DNA of 64,000 nt from Aphelocoma coerulescens. Its lineage: Eukaryota > Chordata > Aves > Passeriformes > Corvidae. The number at the start of each line of letters is the position of its first letter. Within the stretch, counting starts at the first letter, position 1. Location of the stretch: positions 7,711,264 through 7,775,263 of the forward strand of contig NC_091019.1 in assembly GCF_041296385.1 (NCBI RefSeq). Direction: 5' to 3'. Below are positions 10,314 to 20,531 of the stretch, piece after piece. The notes below the pieces were generated by a model, which was not told where the DNA came from, ran no database searches, and saw only the letters and a program-made list of their open reading frames with translations. The position numbers and the translations under genes were made by a program.

Positions 10314-10740
10314 CTACCTGTTTGTTGTTTCATCAGCCCGACTCTTGGGGACATGGCCACCTGCATGGTTGACTTTCACTGGTAGCTTCTCTACCTGAGT
10401 GGCAATATCTTTCCACTCCTCAGCAGCCCAGATTGGTTTTCTGCTACACTGCCAATTGGCCTTTTTCCACCTTTCCAGCCACCCCCACAGAGCATTGGCT
10501 ACCATCCACAAATCGGTGTAAAGGTAGAGCTTTGGCCACTTCTCTCTCTCAGCAATATCTAGAGCCAACTGGATGGCTTTGAGTTCAGCAAGTTGGCTCG
10601 ATCCACCTTCTCCCTCAGTGGCTTCTGCAACCTGTCATGTGGGACTCCATACAGCTGCTTTCCACTGCTGGTTCATCCCTACGATGAGACAGGAGCCCTC
10701 AGTGAAAAGAGCGTAGCGTGTGTCTTCTGCTGGCTGCTGG
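10314..10740 (-). pseudogene. ERVL-like RNase H region, degraded
   Basis: Recognisable by YTDLWMVANALWGWLERW (10440-10515), which carries the third RNase H acidic residue (YTDS in the family), preceded by LALDIAEREKWPKLYLY. The domain would remove RNA from the RNA-DNA hybrid during reverse transcription. It continues the RT region at 10743-12042 and is split from the integrase by stops. The first acidic motif is damaged, so no function is expected. Confidence 0.7.
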
Positions 10741-10742
10741 TT

Positions 10743-12042
10743 TTATGGTGGAGCTTCCTCAGCACGTGTCACTTGTTCTTGTTCTTCTTCATCACTGAGA
10801 CCAAAGCTTTCACCTTCAGGCCAATTTGGGATTATTTTTAAGATCCCAGGGCAATCTGGGTTTCCATTATGGGCACGTTGTGTTATGAGGGCAATCCACT
10901 TGCTCCATGGGGCATGGGTGGCATGGTGGGTAGAGGGCACCTTTCCTTTAAACATCCACCCCAGCACCAGTAGTCGGGGTGCCAGGAGGAGTTGTGCTTC
11001 AGTGCCAATTACCTCTGAGGCGGCTTGGATTCCTTCACAGGCTGCCAGAATTTCTTTCACTGCTGGAGTGTAGTTGGCTTCAGACCCTCTGTAGCTTTGG
11101 CTCCAGAATCCCAGTGGCCGACCCCGAGTCTCACCACGCATGTTCTGCCAAAGGCTCCAGGACAGACCCTTGTTCCTGGCTGCAGAATAGAGCATGTTTT
11201 TCACCTCTGGTCCTGTCCTGATTGGGCCAAGAGCTACCACATGAGTGATTTCCTGCTTAATCTGGGTGAAGGCTTGCTGCTGTTCAGGACCCCAGTAGAA
11301 ATCATTCTTATGGGTAACCAGATAGAGAGGGCTCACAATTTGGCTGTATTCAGGAATGTGCATCCTCCAGAAAACTATGGCACCTAGGAAAGCTTGTGTT
11401 TCCTTTTTGTTGGTCAGTGGAGACTTCGCGGTGATTTTATTGATGACCTCAGTGGGAATCTGACGTCGTCCATCTTGCCATTTCACCCCCAGGAACTGGA
11501 TCTCTCGGGCAGATCCCTTGACTTTGTTCTTTTTGATGGCAAAGCCAGCTTCCAGGAGAATCTGGATGATCTCCTTTCCTTTCCCAAATACCTCCGTTGC
11601 TGTGTTCCCCACACAATGATATCATCAATGTAAAGGAGATGTTCTGGAGCCTCACCCTTTTCTAGTGCAGTCTGGATCAGTCTGTGACAAATGGTGGGAC
11701 TGTGCTTCCACCCCTGAGGCAATTGGTTCCAGGTGTACTGCACGCCCCTCCAGGTGAAAGCAAAATGTCAATGGTGGCACAACACTTCGCTGCTTTGGAC
11801 TCCAGCTCATACTGGAGCTCCAGCATGTCCAGCACTGCAGTACTCAGCCATGGAGTTACTACATTCGAGCCATGATAGTCCAGAGTCAATCTCCATTCCC
11901 CTTCTGACTTGCATACGGGCCAAAAGGGGCTGTTGAAGGGTGAGTGGGTCCTGCTGACCACCCCTTGGCTGTCTAGCTCACGAATCATCATGTGGATGGG
12001 AATCACAGCATCTCTATTTGTCTGGTACTGCCGGCAATGCAC
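10743..12042 (-). pseudogene. ERVL-like reverse transcriptase, frameshifted
   Basis: Three successive frames carry one RT. 11677-12042 holds the fingers (IRELDSQGV, SPFNSPFWPV, LDYHGSNVVTP). 11483-11743 holds LPQGWKHSPTICH and the catalytic YIDD. 10743-11612 holds thumb and connection (FLGVKWQDGRRQIP, KKETQAFLGAI, WGPEQQQAF). At least two frameshifts separate them; part of the palm near 11745-11770 is missing or scrambled. The normal RT order proves homology while the breaks prove inactivity. Confidence 0.88.
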
Positions 12043-12129
12043 TGTTCAGGTGGCAATTGGCACTCGCTGCTCTTCTACCTTCAGAAGCCCAACTGCAGAA
12101 GGATTTTCGCTCAGCCTATGCAAGGTGTA

Positions 12130-12500
12130 GAATTGCCGAATGCCCTCTGCCTCCAAAGGCTCACCTGAGTCCCTTTAGGTCCTTGAAATACCCACTCTGG
12201 AGGAAGTCTATGCCCAGAATACCTGGGGCCCCTGGGCCAGTCACAATAGGATGTTTCTTCCACTCTTGTTCAGTTAGGCTCATGTCGGCTTCAAGCAGTG
12301 TCAACTGCTGCTATCCACCTGTCACTCCAGAAATAGAAACCAGTTCTACCCCCACGTGTCTTGATGGAATCAAGGTGCACTTCGCGCCCATGTCAACCAA
12401 GGCTTTGTATTTTTGTGGTTCTGATGTGCCAGACCATCGAACCCACACTGTCCAAAAGACGCGATTTTGCCTGGCCTCTCCTTGGCTAGAGGCAGGGCCC
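12130..12500 (-). pseudogene. ERVL-like aspartic protease, degraded
   Basis: On the minus strand a frame reads ALVDMGAKCTLIPS, where the family has DTGA or DSGA, and later GILGIDFLQSGYF, the C-terminal protease motif. A TAG stop lies between them and another follows. The active-site Thr/Ser is replaced by Met. It lies between gag and RT as expected. Confidence 0.7.
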
Positions 12501-12509
12501 CTCTAGTCC

Positions 12510-13631
12510 TGGTTATCATTGGAAACTCGAGCTACTTCCCTTCTGGTAGAACTCCCTCTCTCAGCATTAACATCCTTCAATTCACACACCCGTGCTGCTA
12601 GGACAGAAGTTGGTTTTCCATCCCACCTCCTCATGTCTTCCCCACTGTCACACAGGAAGAACCACAGTTCAACTCTTGGGGTATACCCTCTCTCCCTAGC
12701 CGTGGGACATCTGCTTCTGGCAACAGGCCCTCTTTCAGCTCCTTCCTGAGTTTCTGATGAGTCTTGTCCATCCTATCTTCCATCTTCTGTATGGTCTCTG
12801 ACAGACTCTTTTCCACAGCTGCAATTCTTGCTTGTGTTGGGCCGTGCACAGTGTCTGCATACACCCGGAGCCTCCTCACCATAGAACTCACTGTCTCATC
12901 CCCGTCATTCCATGTCATCATTGCTAAAGCAGGGGCGTGTTCTCGTGGCGCTTCATGCAAGTTTCAGCCACATCACTGGTGTACATTTTACCATGTCAGG
13001 GCTCCTAATTGCTTGGTCATCTGAGAATATGATCTCTTATCACTGCTAGTTCTCTCAGGCATTGAATTCCTTGTTCCATGGTTTTGCAGGGTTTTGGCTC
13101 CAGCTGGAGATCTTCTCGGCACAGGTATCTTTCCTTCACACTTCTTAAGAACCGTGTCCAGAGACTGAGAGCTTCAGGGCCCCTTGTCATCCCTTGGTCA
13201 ATACTTAAATCACGTGACAGGGATCCCAAATGCCTCACTTCAGTGCCATCCAGAATAGTACCGTTGCCTGCAGTATCCCAGACTGGGACCATCCAACTTA
13301 ATATAGTTTCATCAGGCCCTTGGGTGTAATCTTTCCTCAGGGTACGAAGGCTCTCTATGGACAGGGACTCAGTGATGATTTCAGGTTCCAATTCCTCTTC
13401 TGGCTGTGAACGTCCTGGCTGCCCATCATCATCCACTGGGCAAATGGATTTGGCTTTGTGTTTCTTTCTCTGGACAGGGGCAATTGTTATTGGTTTAGGC
13501 TCCTGTTGGGGTTTTAAGAGTTCTAGTTTTTTTTCTGTTAAAGGAATTTTCCCCATACTGTTCCTAATGGCTGGGTAGTTAAGAAACAAAGAGCTGGGGG
13601 TGGGGTGTGCCTGACTACTCTTTTGTTTCAC
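12510..13631 (-). pseudogene. ERVL-like gag, fragmented
   Basis: A 204-codon open piece (13017-13631) starts with MKQKSSQ...MGKIPLTEKK and has a charged matrix-like region and a helical part (LWTRFLRSVKERYLC). A second piece (12631-12960) is rich in coiled-coil heptads (RIAAVEKSLSETIQKMEDRM). They lie in different frames with a short gap. No zinc knuckle is visible in either piece, which fits ERVL-type Gag better than class II. The N-terminal part also occurs at 5690-5860 in the truncated relative. Confidence 0.7.
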
Positions 13632-14404
13632 CTGGTTGTGGGGTCAGTTGGGTCTTGGTGTTCAGGGGAGAGAGAAGCTGCTGGTTCTTTTCACCCGCTT
13701 TTTCTTTCTGCTGGAAACAACACCGGGATCCCAAGCCCGCCTTTCCGTGCCCCGCTGGAGGCGAGGCCATGGCCACCCTGCCCCGCCGTTGCTTCAAGCC
13801 TTCGCTACGTTGTAGCCCTGCTCGCCCTGCATGCCCAGACCTCCGGGGGGCTCCCTGCTTGGATACATCGCGTCTGCCACCCAGGATTTGTGCTCATCCC
13901 TGCCTCTCCAGCCTGCCGTTCCCAGCCTGCTGTTCCCTAGAGTCCGGCCAGACACCGGGGCCAGCTGCCCAGGGGTTTGTGAAGCTTTTTTTCCATCCTT
14001 CCCCGGGATCCCAGGGCACCAGTGCTGTGTGCTTCCTGAGCTCGCTCCGGAGCGCCCCCTGCAGCCACGGGGAAACCATCGCACCTGCCCTGCTCACCAG
14101 GAGCTGCCAGCGCCCCTGCCAGCTGCAAGCAGAACTGCACCCAAGGGTCTCGAGAGGGCCCGACAGCCAAGAAGGCTGGGACTGGGTTTGTGATTGTTTG
14201 CTGTTACTGCCATAGTTATTGTTGTTTTGTTTGACTGGTTAGATATATATAATAGTAAAGAACTGTTATTCCTATTTCCCACATCTTTGCCTAAAAGCCC
14301 TTGATTTCAAAATTATAATAACTCGGAGGGAAAGGGGTTACATCTGTCGTTCCAAGGGAGGCTTCTGCCTTCCTTAGCAGACACCTGTCTTTCAAACCAA
14401 GACA
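13632..14404 (-). mobile_element. 5' LTR and leader of the ERVL-like provirus
   Basis: Begins TGTCTTGGTTTGAAAGACA at 14404 on the minus strand and is homologous to 5860-6622. The distal half is AT-rich, the proximal half GC-rich and CpG-containing. I could not place the LTR 3' end or a primer binding site, so LTR and leader are given together. Open frames of 60-200 codons on both strands here follow the GC-rich composition and look accidental. Confidence 0.65.
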
Positions 14405-15060
14405 GATCTCCATCTGCTTTAGCTGCAGCTGGAATGATTGGGGTGCATGCTGGCTTATTCTCCTCCTCTGGCTGTATCTTCTGCCCTACAGTATCTAGCA
14501 GCATGTGGTAAGCGTTAGCCAGGACCCAGCACATGGCAATGAGCTTTTTCTTTTCATCAGCATTGTTATTGCAGTTTTCCTTCAGATATTTCCCCACCTC
14601 AGCTGGATTCTGAATTTGTTCAGGGGGGAAGTTCCAGGCTACTGGGTCAGAAATCTGCTTCAGGGTCTGGCCTATGTCCTCCCATACCCCACACTACTTA
14701 GGATTTTCCACAACTGGGGCAGGTGTCTGGGCAACCCCTCTGGAAATCTCAGCCCTTATTTTAGGCAAGCTGGAGACTAGATAGAGAAACTCTGCTAGGT
14801 AACATAATAAAAAGGTGGTATCTTTAACATCCAGGGGAAACTGGACGCTTTCAAAAGGTGACGTGCCAGATCTGAAGGGGAAGAAGGAGATGACGGGCTG
14901 GGAATTATCATCCCCTGCTTTTCCCCTGGGTGTAACTGGGTGTAATTGCTAATACATTCTAAAAGGAAACTACCAAGGCCAGAATGGAAAAACAATATGA
15001 CATACCATTCTCAATGGTTTCCATTACTTCCACCAAACTTCAAGAAATCACTAGCACCAG
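14405..15060 (-). pseudogene. Gag fragment of an older ERV, interrupted by the ERVL-like provirus
   Basis: Minus-strand text GKYLKENCNNNADEKKKL, AMCWVLANAY and VGQKIQPEEE matches a Gag type I know from passerine ERVs. Upstream pieces (FLYLVSSLPKIRAEIS, QTPAPVVENPK, DPVAWNFPPEQ) are in the same orientation but have a stop between them. It breaks off at 14404, where the LTR of the other provirus begins. Its 5' LTR is probably 15288-16271. Confidence 0.65.
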
Positions 15061-15263
15061 GCATATCAAAATGGCAGTCCTGATTCTTATTCCTGACTTA
15101 TAAAAGGTGTAAGCCAGGGACCCAACTGCCCATAGCTGTGGAGAGGTACTTACAGTTAAGTTTCACAGAAAAATTATTAAATCGAACAGCACAATCTTAC
15201 TGCTGTACCTCAATACAAAATGCTGGTTTGTTTTGTTTTTTTTTTTTTGTCACTTTCATGTGC

Positions 15264-15281
15264 CACTTAAGTTAGGCACCA
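15264..15281 (-). other. Possible primer binding site of the older ERV
   Basis: Six bases after the LTR end the minus strand reads TGGTGCCTAACTTAAGTG. The position and TGG start suit a primer binding site; the cognate tRNA is not identified. Confidence 0.35.
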
Positions 15282-15287
15282 AATTTA

Positions 15288-16271
15288 TGTCTTGGTTTTG
15301 GAGACAAAACTTCAGGAGGAAACACTCTGGAATGAGTGTCTCCTCCAAAGGGAAAAGGGCCTCCCCTTTTCCTCCACCAATAGGACAAGTGGGTCACAGC
15401 AAGTGAAAGTGGAAAAAAACAAAACTGTTTATTAACACCAAACAAAACAGGATAGAACAGGATAAAAAAAAACCAACAAAATACAACAAATTCCCAGAGA
15501 GGGAACAGACACGTGGGCTCGGACCAGCCGAGGCCACCCCGTGGACTCGCCGGTGTGGATGCTAAAAGGCAGGGAGCGGAAGAATTTTCCAGCTGCTGAA
15601 GCATTTTGTGAAGTTTCCCTGTTTCTCAGCTAAAGCATGAGAAACAGGGAAAGACAGTTTTGTGACCTATCTGCAGGTGCAGGGCTGTTGTGAGAACATA
15701 GTGAAATTGGTTTTGGTTCACTGAGAATAATATTTTGAAATGGGTGGTTATACCACTCAGCCACTCACTATGGTGGGTGGCTAGCCAAGGGGTCAATCAT
15801 GTAATTTCTCTTTTGCAATCCATGCTATAAAAAGAAGGGGTTTGGGCATTAAAAGGTCAGCTTCGACCATCTTCTCTGACCTGAATTCATGTAGTTTCTC
15901 ACCATCCCTGGGGACAACAGCAACATGCCGGAGCTGCCCCCGCAGGCTCCCTGGACCAGTGAGGAGGGAAGGGAGGTGGTGAGGCAAGGGGAAGGAAAGG
16001 GAAAAAAAGAACAAGGGAAAAAACCCAACAGAACCTTTTCCCAGCTAGCTGGAACACAAAGGAAACCCCAAAAGCAGCACAGCGCTCCTTGTGCACTCCC
16101 GAGCCCTGCCCAGACCCTGGAGCCCCCAGCTGTTGGGCTGAACCGTTCAACTGTCCCCTCCGGTCCGGGGTTCTGGCCCTGTCCCCCAGGTCCATCTTAA
16201 AGGCACAGCGTCCTTGGGCATTGAGCAGATGGTTAAGGAATAAAGCGGCTTCATAGCATCACCCCAGGACA
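15288..16271 (-). mobile_element. LTR of the older ERV, split by a nested element
   Basis: On the minus strand it begins TGTCCTGGGGTGATGCTATG (a common passerine LTR start) and ends in CCAAAACCAAGACA, with AATAAA near 15430. The two halves, 15288-15606 and about 15926-16271, read as one LTR once the nested piece is removed. It lies directly upstream of the gag fragment, so it is best read as that element's 5' LTR. No target duplication is seen because the far end of the element is missing. Confidence 0.6.
15607..15925 (+). mobile_element. Nested solo-LTR-like insertion
   Basis: About 315 bp on the plus strand, starting TGTGAAGTTTCCCTGTTTCT with a hairpin (CCCTGTTTCTC / GAGAAACAGGG), then a TATA box (CTATAAAAAG, about 15826) and a U5-like end GGGGACAACAGCAACA. 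It interrupts the outer LTR. The flanks GCATTT and GCAACA match only partly, so the boundary is uncertain. Confidence 0.5.
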
Positions 16272-19028
16272 ACAGCTTATAATTGAGTGCTGTAAGAGCA
16301 GATCTCCACATAATAAATTAGACCCTTCCTCAATGCATAAACTCATGTTAAGGGTTATAACAGCAAAAACACCACTGACACAACTTTTTTGAAAATTAGG
16401 ACTCCAATATCTAATTAAATCTCATAACCACACCACAGAGGAGGAAACCAAATATTTAAACACGGCCTTCAGGACCCTTGACATGCATCGTTTCCTTTTC
16501 TCGGGAAGTCTCCAAACATTATTTCTGTTCTAGTCATTATGTCTAATAAAAATACTGTTAAGCATCCAGTAGCGTAACCCCTCATCTTTTTTAAAAGTAG
16601 CTGAGGATTTTTGTAAGAAAGAAATTCAATTTTGTAATAACAGTATACATAGGCAGCAGTGAGTCCAGGGAGGTATTTTTAGATTAATTGCTTCCCAAAA
16701 TTAAATTTAAAATTCAACTTGTGTCCGGAAGTGCACTAATACTTGAGCTTTTTTTTCCCCTGTGAGTTCTTGTCTCACAGAGTCTAGTCCCTCCTCAGAG
16801 AGTTTTTGGGGCTTTGGTTGAGCTGAGACACTGTGCTCATTGAAGGAATGCTGGTCTTCAGAGAAATGTTCTGAAATAGTTGTTTCCATTGAAATGGGAA
16901 GTGGTTCTTGGTCAATACCTGGTTCAACTTGAATTGAACATTTAGAATTGTTTGAATATTTTACATTGTGGAACACCTTTATCTCTCATTGGTTTTGGTT
17001 TCAGTCAAGGTGTAATACTAGTATTAGTCTGATTAAACTGATTTTATTTTGTCAAACATATTCAAATGACCTAATATCAAATATGAAATCTAGTATAAAC
17101 TTTCACAAAACAGTTGATACTTTTCCAGATCTCTAGTTTTTTGCATCAACTAATTTCTACAGATGCCCTTAAGCATCTTCCCTCACACATGTATGAACAA
17201 ACACTTCTCATGTGTGAATGTCCAGTGGGAAAGAGAAATACTTTTTCCAGAACATGAAAAGCCTACCTTGTTATCTTGAAAGTCTGTCTTCCAATGCTAC
17301 TGTTAACTTACTGCCATCCTCTGATGGGATTCAAATGCGCTTGCTACTGATGAAATCTGTTACTCTTTACAGGGTTGCTTTTGTTTGTGCTCATATCATA
17401 AATTGCTTTGCATTGTTGGCGAGTTGTCTCTTTTTCTTTTTCTTTTTCTTTTTTTTTTTTTTTTAATTTATTACTTATTAAGCTTTTGTTGAATTTTGCC
17501 AAAATCAACATGCTGATTGGGCATGTTTAGAAACGTTTACCAGAGACACAGTTTGAGACCCAATGCCATAATTATGCTTCTCCCTAAGCAGAAGGGAGTT
17601 GGTGTTTGGGGCATTATGAGGCATCACCTCTCACCACCCCTGAAGTGTTTTGCTCCAACCTGGCTTTTTGCATAAAGCTATATGCTCACAGCAGCCTCAA
17701 GAGCTCCTTGTATTATCTCTTGTATTGTTTCTTGAAAGATATTTTCTGTTTTGTCCAAGTGCTTGGCATTTTTAAGCTCTCTAATTTTCATTTGTGATAC
17801 AAGAGCTGCATAAATATTTAGTTTCAGTTTTAAAAAACTATTGTGTTTATTTCTTCTTTCATGCTGGAAGCTGTTCTATTGGAGATTTGAGTGTTCTTCC
17901 TTAAGAAACCTGTACATATTACACCAATGGAATAAAGAAAATGTTTGAAACATTTGCCTTCTTTGTGTATCTCAAAACAGTCTTGTTTCAGAATACCCAG
18001 CTGTTTATTTGGCTTAGAACTTATATGTTCAAATAATCAGGAAGAATTTGTACTTCTGCTATTTTAATTTTAAGAATACTCATTAAGTGCTACAGCAAAA
18101 ATACAGCAGATAGAATCAAATTTTTCCCATTACCAGCTGTAAAAGAAAGCAATAACAGAAATGTTACAGATACATACCTTGCTGTGTTTCTTTCTGAATA
18201 TATACTAGAAGAAACCTGTCTGAAATTAGTTCTGTTTTACTTCTGACCCAAATACCTGTAAGTCAGACATGTCAAGAAATTTATACCATTGTTGATTCTT
18301 TGTAAGGTTTCTGGCCAAATCAAGAGTAAATGCTGTTTAGGAACATGGTGCTGCTCATGTTCTGAGGAAGAGTCTAAAAAAATACATTTTGTCAAATAAG
18401 CCTGTAGGAAAATAGTGAAACAATCAAGAAGAGAAGAGCTTCTGTAAGATCAGCTCTGTGGAAATCATAAAATGTAGAATTCAGGCTACCCAACTTTTTC
18501 TGCATGATTTCATCTCTGCTTGTACAGTAATTCAGAGGGAGGAGTAAATTACAGAGGTGCTGAAGACATAGTGAAAGAATAACTTCCTCCCTTCACTTTC
18601 ATAATTTACGGCAGTAGGATATGTGCTAGGGTGTTTAGGGTTTGTTTTGTTTGTTGGTGTTTTTTAAAAAGCAGTTTTTAAAATAATATCTTTTCAGAAT
18701 GCTTGCACTGCTGCTAAGGGAAGCCACAGATATCTGACTGCAGCCCCATACCTAGAATTTCTTGGCTCAGAATAAAAGCCTCTGTGTAAAACGGGTACAA
18801 AGAGTAATTGGTTATGCTTTGGGAAGTAGTGGCAAATGAAGGAATAGCCTCACATAGGAAGGATCAAAATGCTTTTTTAAACAAGGTACATAATAACATC
18901 CGTATCACTTATGTGAGTTTGCTATGTAATTGTAGGTTTAAAGGGAAGATTTTCAGCAGGGTGCTGAGAATATTGGATAGATGTGAGAAAAGCAGAAGTA
19001 ATTTAAGGTTTGGACTGCAATAGCATCT
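16272..19028. other. AT-rich intergenic DNA without recognised genes
   Basis: No repeat family or exon structure recognised. It contains a T-rich tract at about 17432-17463 and scattered AATAAA words. The one protein-like frame (16707-16976, minus) is listed separately. Confidence 0.5.
16707..16976 (-). other. Unrecognised protein-like frame, possible exon relic
   Basis: About 89 codons ending in a stop, with a composition unlike the simple repeats elsewhere: acidic, Ser/Gln/Glu-rich, ending KKAQVLVHFRTQVEF. The frame's first codon is GTG; no ATG with context is seen upstream. A pyrimidine tract for a splice acceptor is not apparent, so a retrocopy or decayed terminal exon is possible, but chance is the simplest reading. 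Function unknown. Confidence 0.2.
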
Positions 19029-19660
19029 TGTGGCAGTTTGACACTGGTTGGGCGCCAGCACCAAGAAAACTATTCACTTATTTGCCTCTGCTATAGCTAA
19101 GCAGAGAAGGGGAAATAGAAACTTCATTTTCATGAGGTAATATAAGGATTATTGAGGAAAACTGGAAAAACTTCAAGGCAAAACAGGTCCACACTTAAAC
19201 AGTATAAAGAAAATTTATTACTAACAGAATTAAAAAGAATAATGAGAAACTAAAGCAAACTTTCAGAATACCTTTCTCTTCCAGTACCTCCCTCTTTCCA
19301 CCAAACTGCGCAAGGGCAACAAACATGGGGTTTTGGTCAGTGTTTCCTTTCTTAAGAGTCTTACTTTATGTTGAAAGAAAAGAGCTTCTTCTGCTGTGCT
19401 GTGGGATCTGTCCCACGGGAGATAGTTCTCTGCTAACTTCTATAGCCTGGTTTCAAACTTCACAAAAAACAGTCTTCCCAAATCTGCTGCAGTGAAAAGA
19501 TCCCTCCCATGAATCTCGCAGTCTTCCCACAATTGCCAGCATGGGTCATGATAGTCATGGGGTTTTGTTCTTTTAATGATGAGCTATTCCAGCCTTAAAG
19601 CAAAGCCTCTCCTCTTTCATAACATTAAATTGTGATTATTAGTTTAGGGGTCATTCATAA
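19029..19660. mobile_element. Diverged copy of a widespread avian LTR-like repeat
   Basis: Begins TGTGGCAGTTTGACACTGG and continues with TTGGGCGCCAG, a GGCAAAACAG block, TTTATTACTAACAGAATT and ATAATGAGAAACTAAA, matching the order of a repeat I know from many passerine genomes. The 3' part is eroded, and neither the far end nor a target duplication was found. Confidence 0.45.
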
Positions 19661-20088
19661 AAGATGGACTTCTACCTTAGTATAATAAAAAACAAAAAAA
19701 AACCACACACCCAAAGCAAAAAACCCAAATAAAACCAATGCCCACAACCCTCCCTAAACTACACCCCCCACCAATTTTTATCATTAATAAGGATTTTTGT
19801 TGACAGAGTGGAGGGGCGTTCTTTGTTAGAGGATTGTCTCTGTTATTTGCTAATGAACTAAAAAGAAACTGAATGTTTACTCTTGCAGTGTGGCAACTAT
19901 ATGAACTTCAGTGGATTGAATAAATTTTCAAAATCTGTCATGCAGTAGATTGTTCCCCTATTCACTAAAGTAGCTCTTGCCATTTAAATAAGCAGTTAAA
20001 GCATGATTCCCAGTTTTCCAGCATGCGTCCCTGGTCCTTATCTGCCTTGGAAGAAAGCCCTTGCCCTAGAGAGTAGAGGAAAAAGGTG
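19661..20088. other. Intergenic, A/C-rich
   Basis: A/C-rich stretch (AAACAAAAAAAAACCACACACC near 19690) followed by ordinary AT-rich DNA. No gene seen. Confidence 0.4.
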
Positions 20089-20094
20089 GAATGC

Positions 20095-20525
20095 TGTTGG
20101 AAGCTGCGGCGGGACGGGGAGCTCGGATCCCCAGCGGGGGGAGAAAAACAGAAGCCAGCCAATATGGTTGAAAAATACACTCCACTTTATTAGCAGTCTA
20201 AAGACACTTATATAGTATACCAGCTTGTTAGCTCCTAAGTGGCTTAGCGCTTATCAGGACATACTTCTATTTCTACATAATTGGACTACATTGGCAGTTT
20301 TCCACAGTCTTGTTATGTTCAAAAGAATTTTGCCCTTGCCTCCCTTATACTCCTAGATATCACACCTGCAAGTACGTTACTCCCTGAAATTTCTCAGGCT
20401 GAAACTGTTTAGCTTTACACAGAGACTTTCCCACGGAAAGTGTCTCACACACACAGGCCCAAAAACCTCCAGCTCAATAGCTTGCACAGTTCTTTTATTG
20501 ATCCCAATAATTCTATTCTCCAACA
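20095..20525 (-). mobile_element. Solo LTR, class II family, with perfect 6-bp TSD
   Basis: 431 bp in minus orientation, same family as 4710-5152. Flanks are GAATGC at 20089-20094 and 20526-20531, an exact 6-bp duplication. TG and CA ends, AATAAA (complement TTTATT near 20186) and the TATA region (complement of CTTATATAGTATACC) are preserved. Confidence 0.92.
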
Positions 20526-20531
20526 GAATGC

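Larger units (their letters stand above)
9240..14404 (-). mobile_element. Decayed ERVL-like provirus lacking its 3' LTR
   Basis: Element in minus orientation: LTR start TGTCTTGGTTTG at 14404, gag, protease, RT, RNase H, integrase, then a polypurine tract (AAGGGGTGG, 9252 to 9244). Four bases after the tract the expected LTR start TGTCT appears at 9240, but similarity then ceases, so the 3' LTR is deleted or replaced. Coding parts carry many frameshifts and stops. The RT text WKHSPTICH and YIDD suggests class III (ERVL), but I cannot exclude another class. It lies inside the gag of an older element at 14405-16271. Confidence 0.8.
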
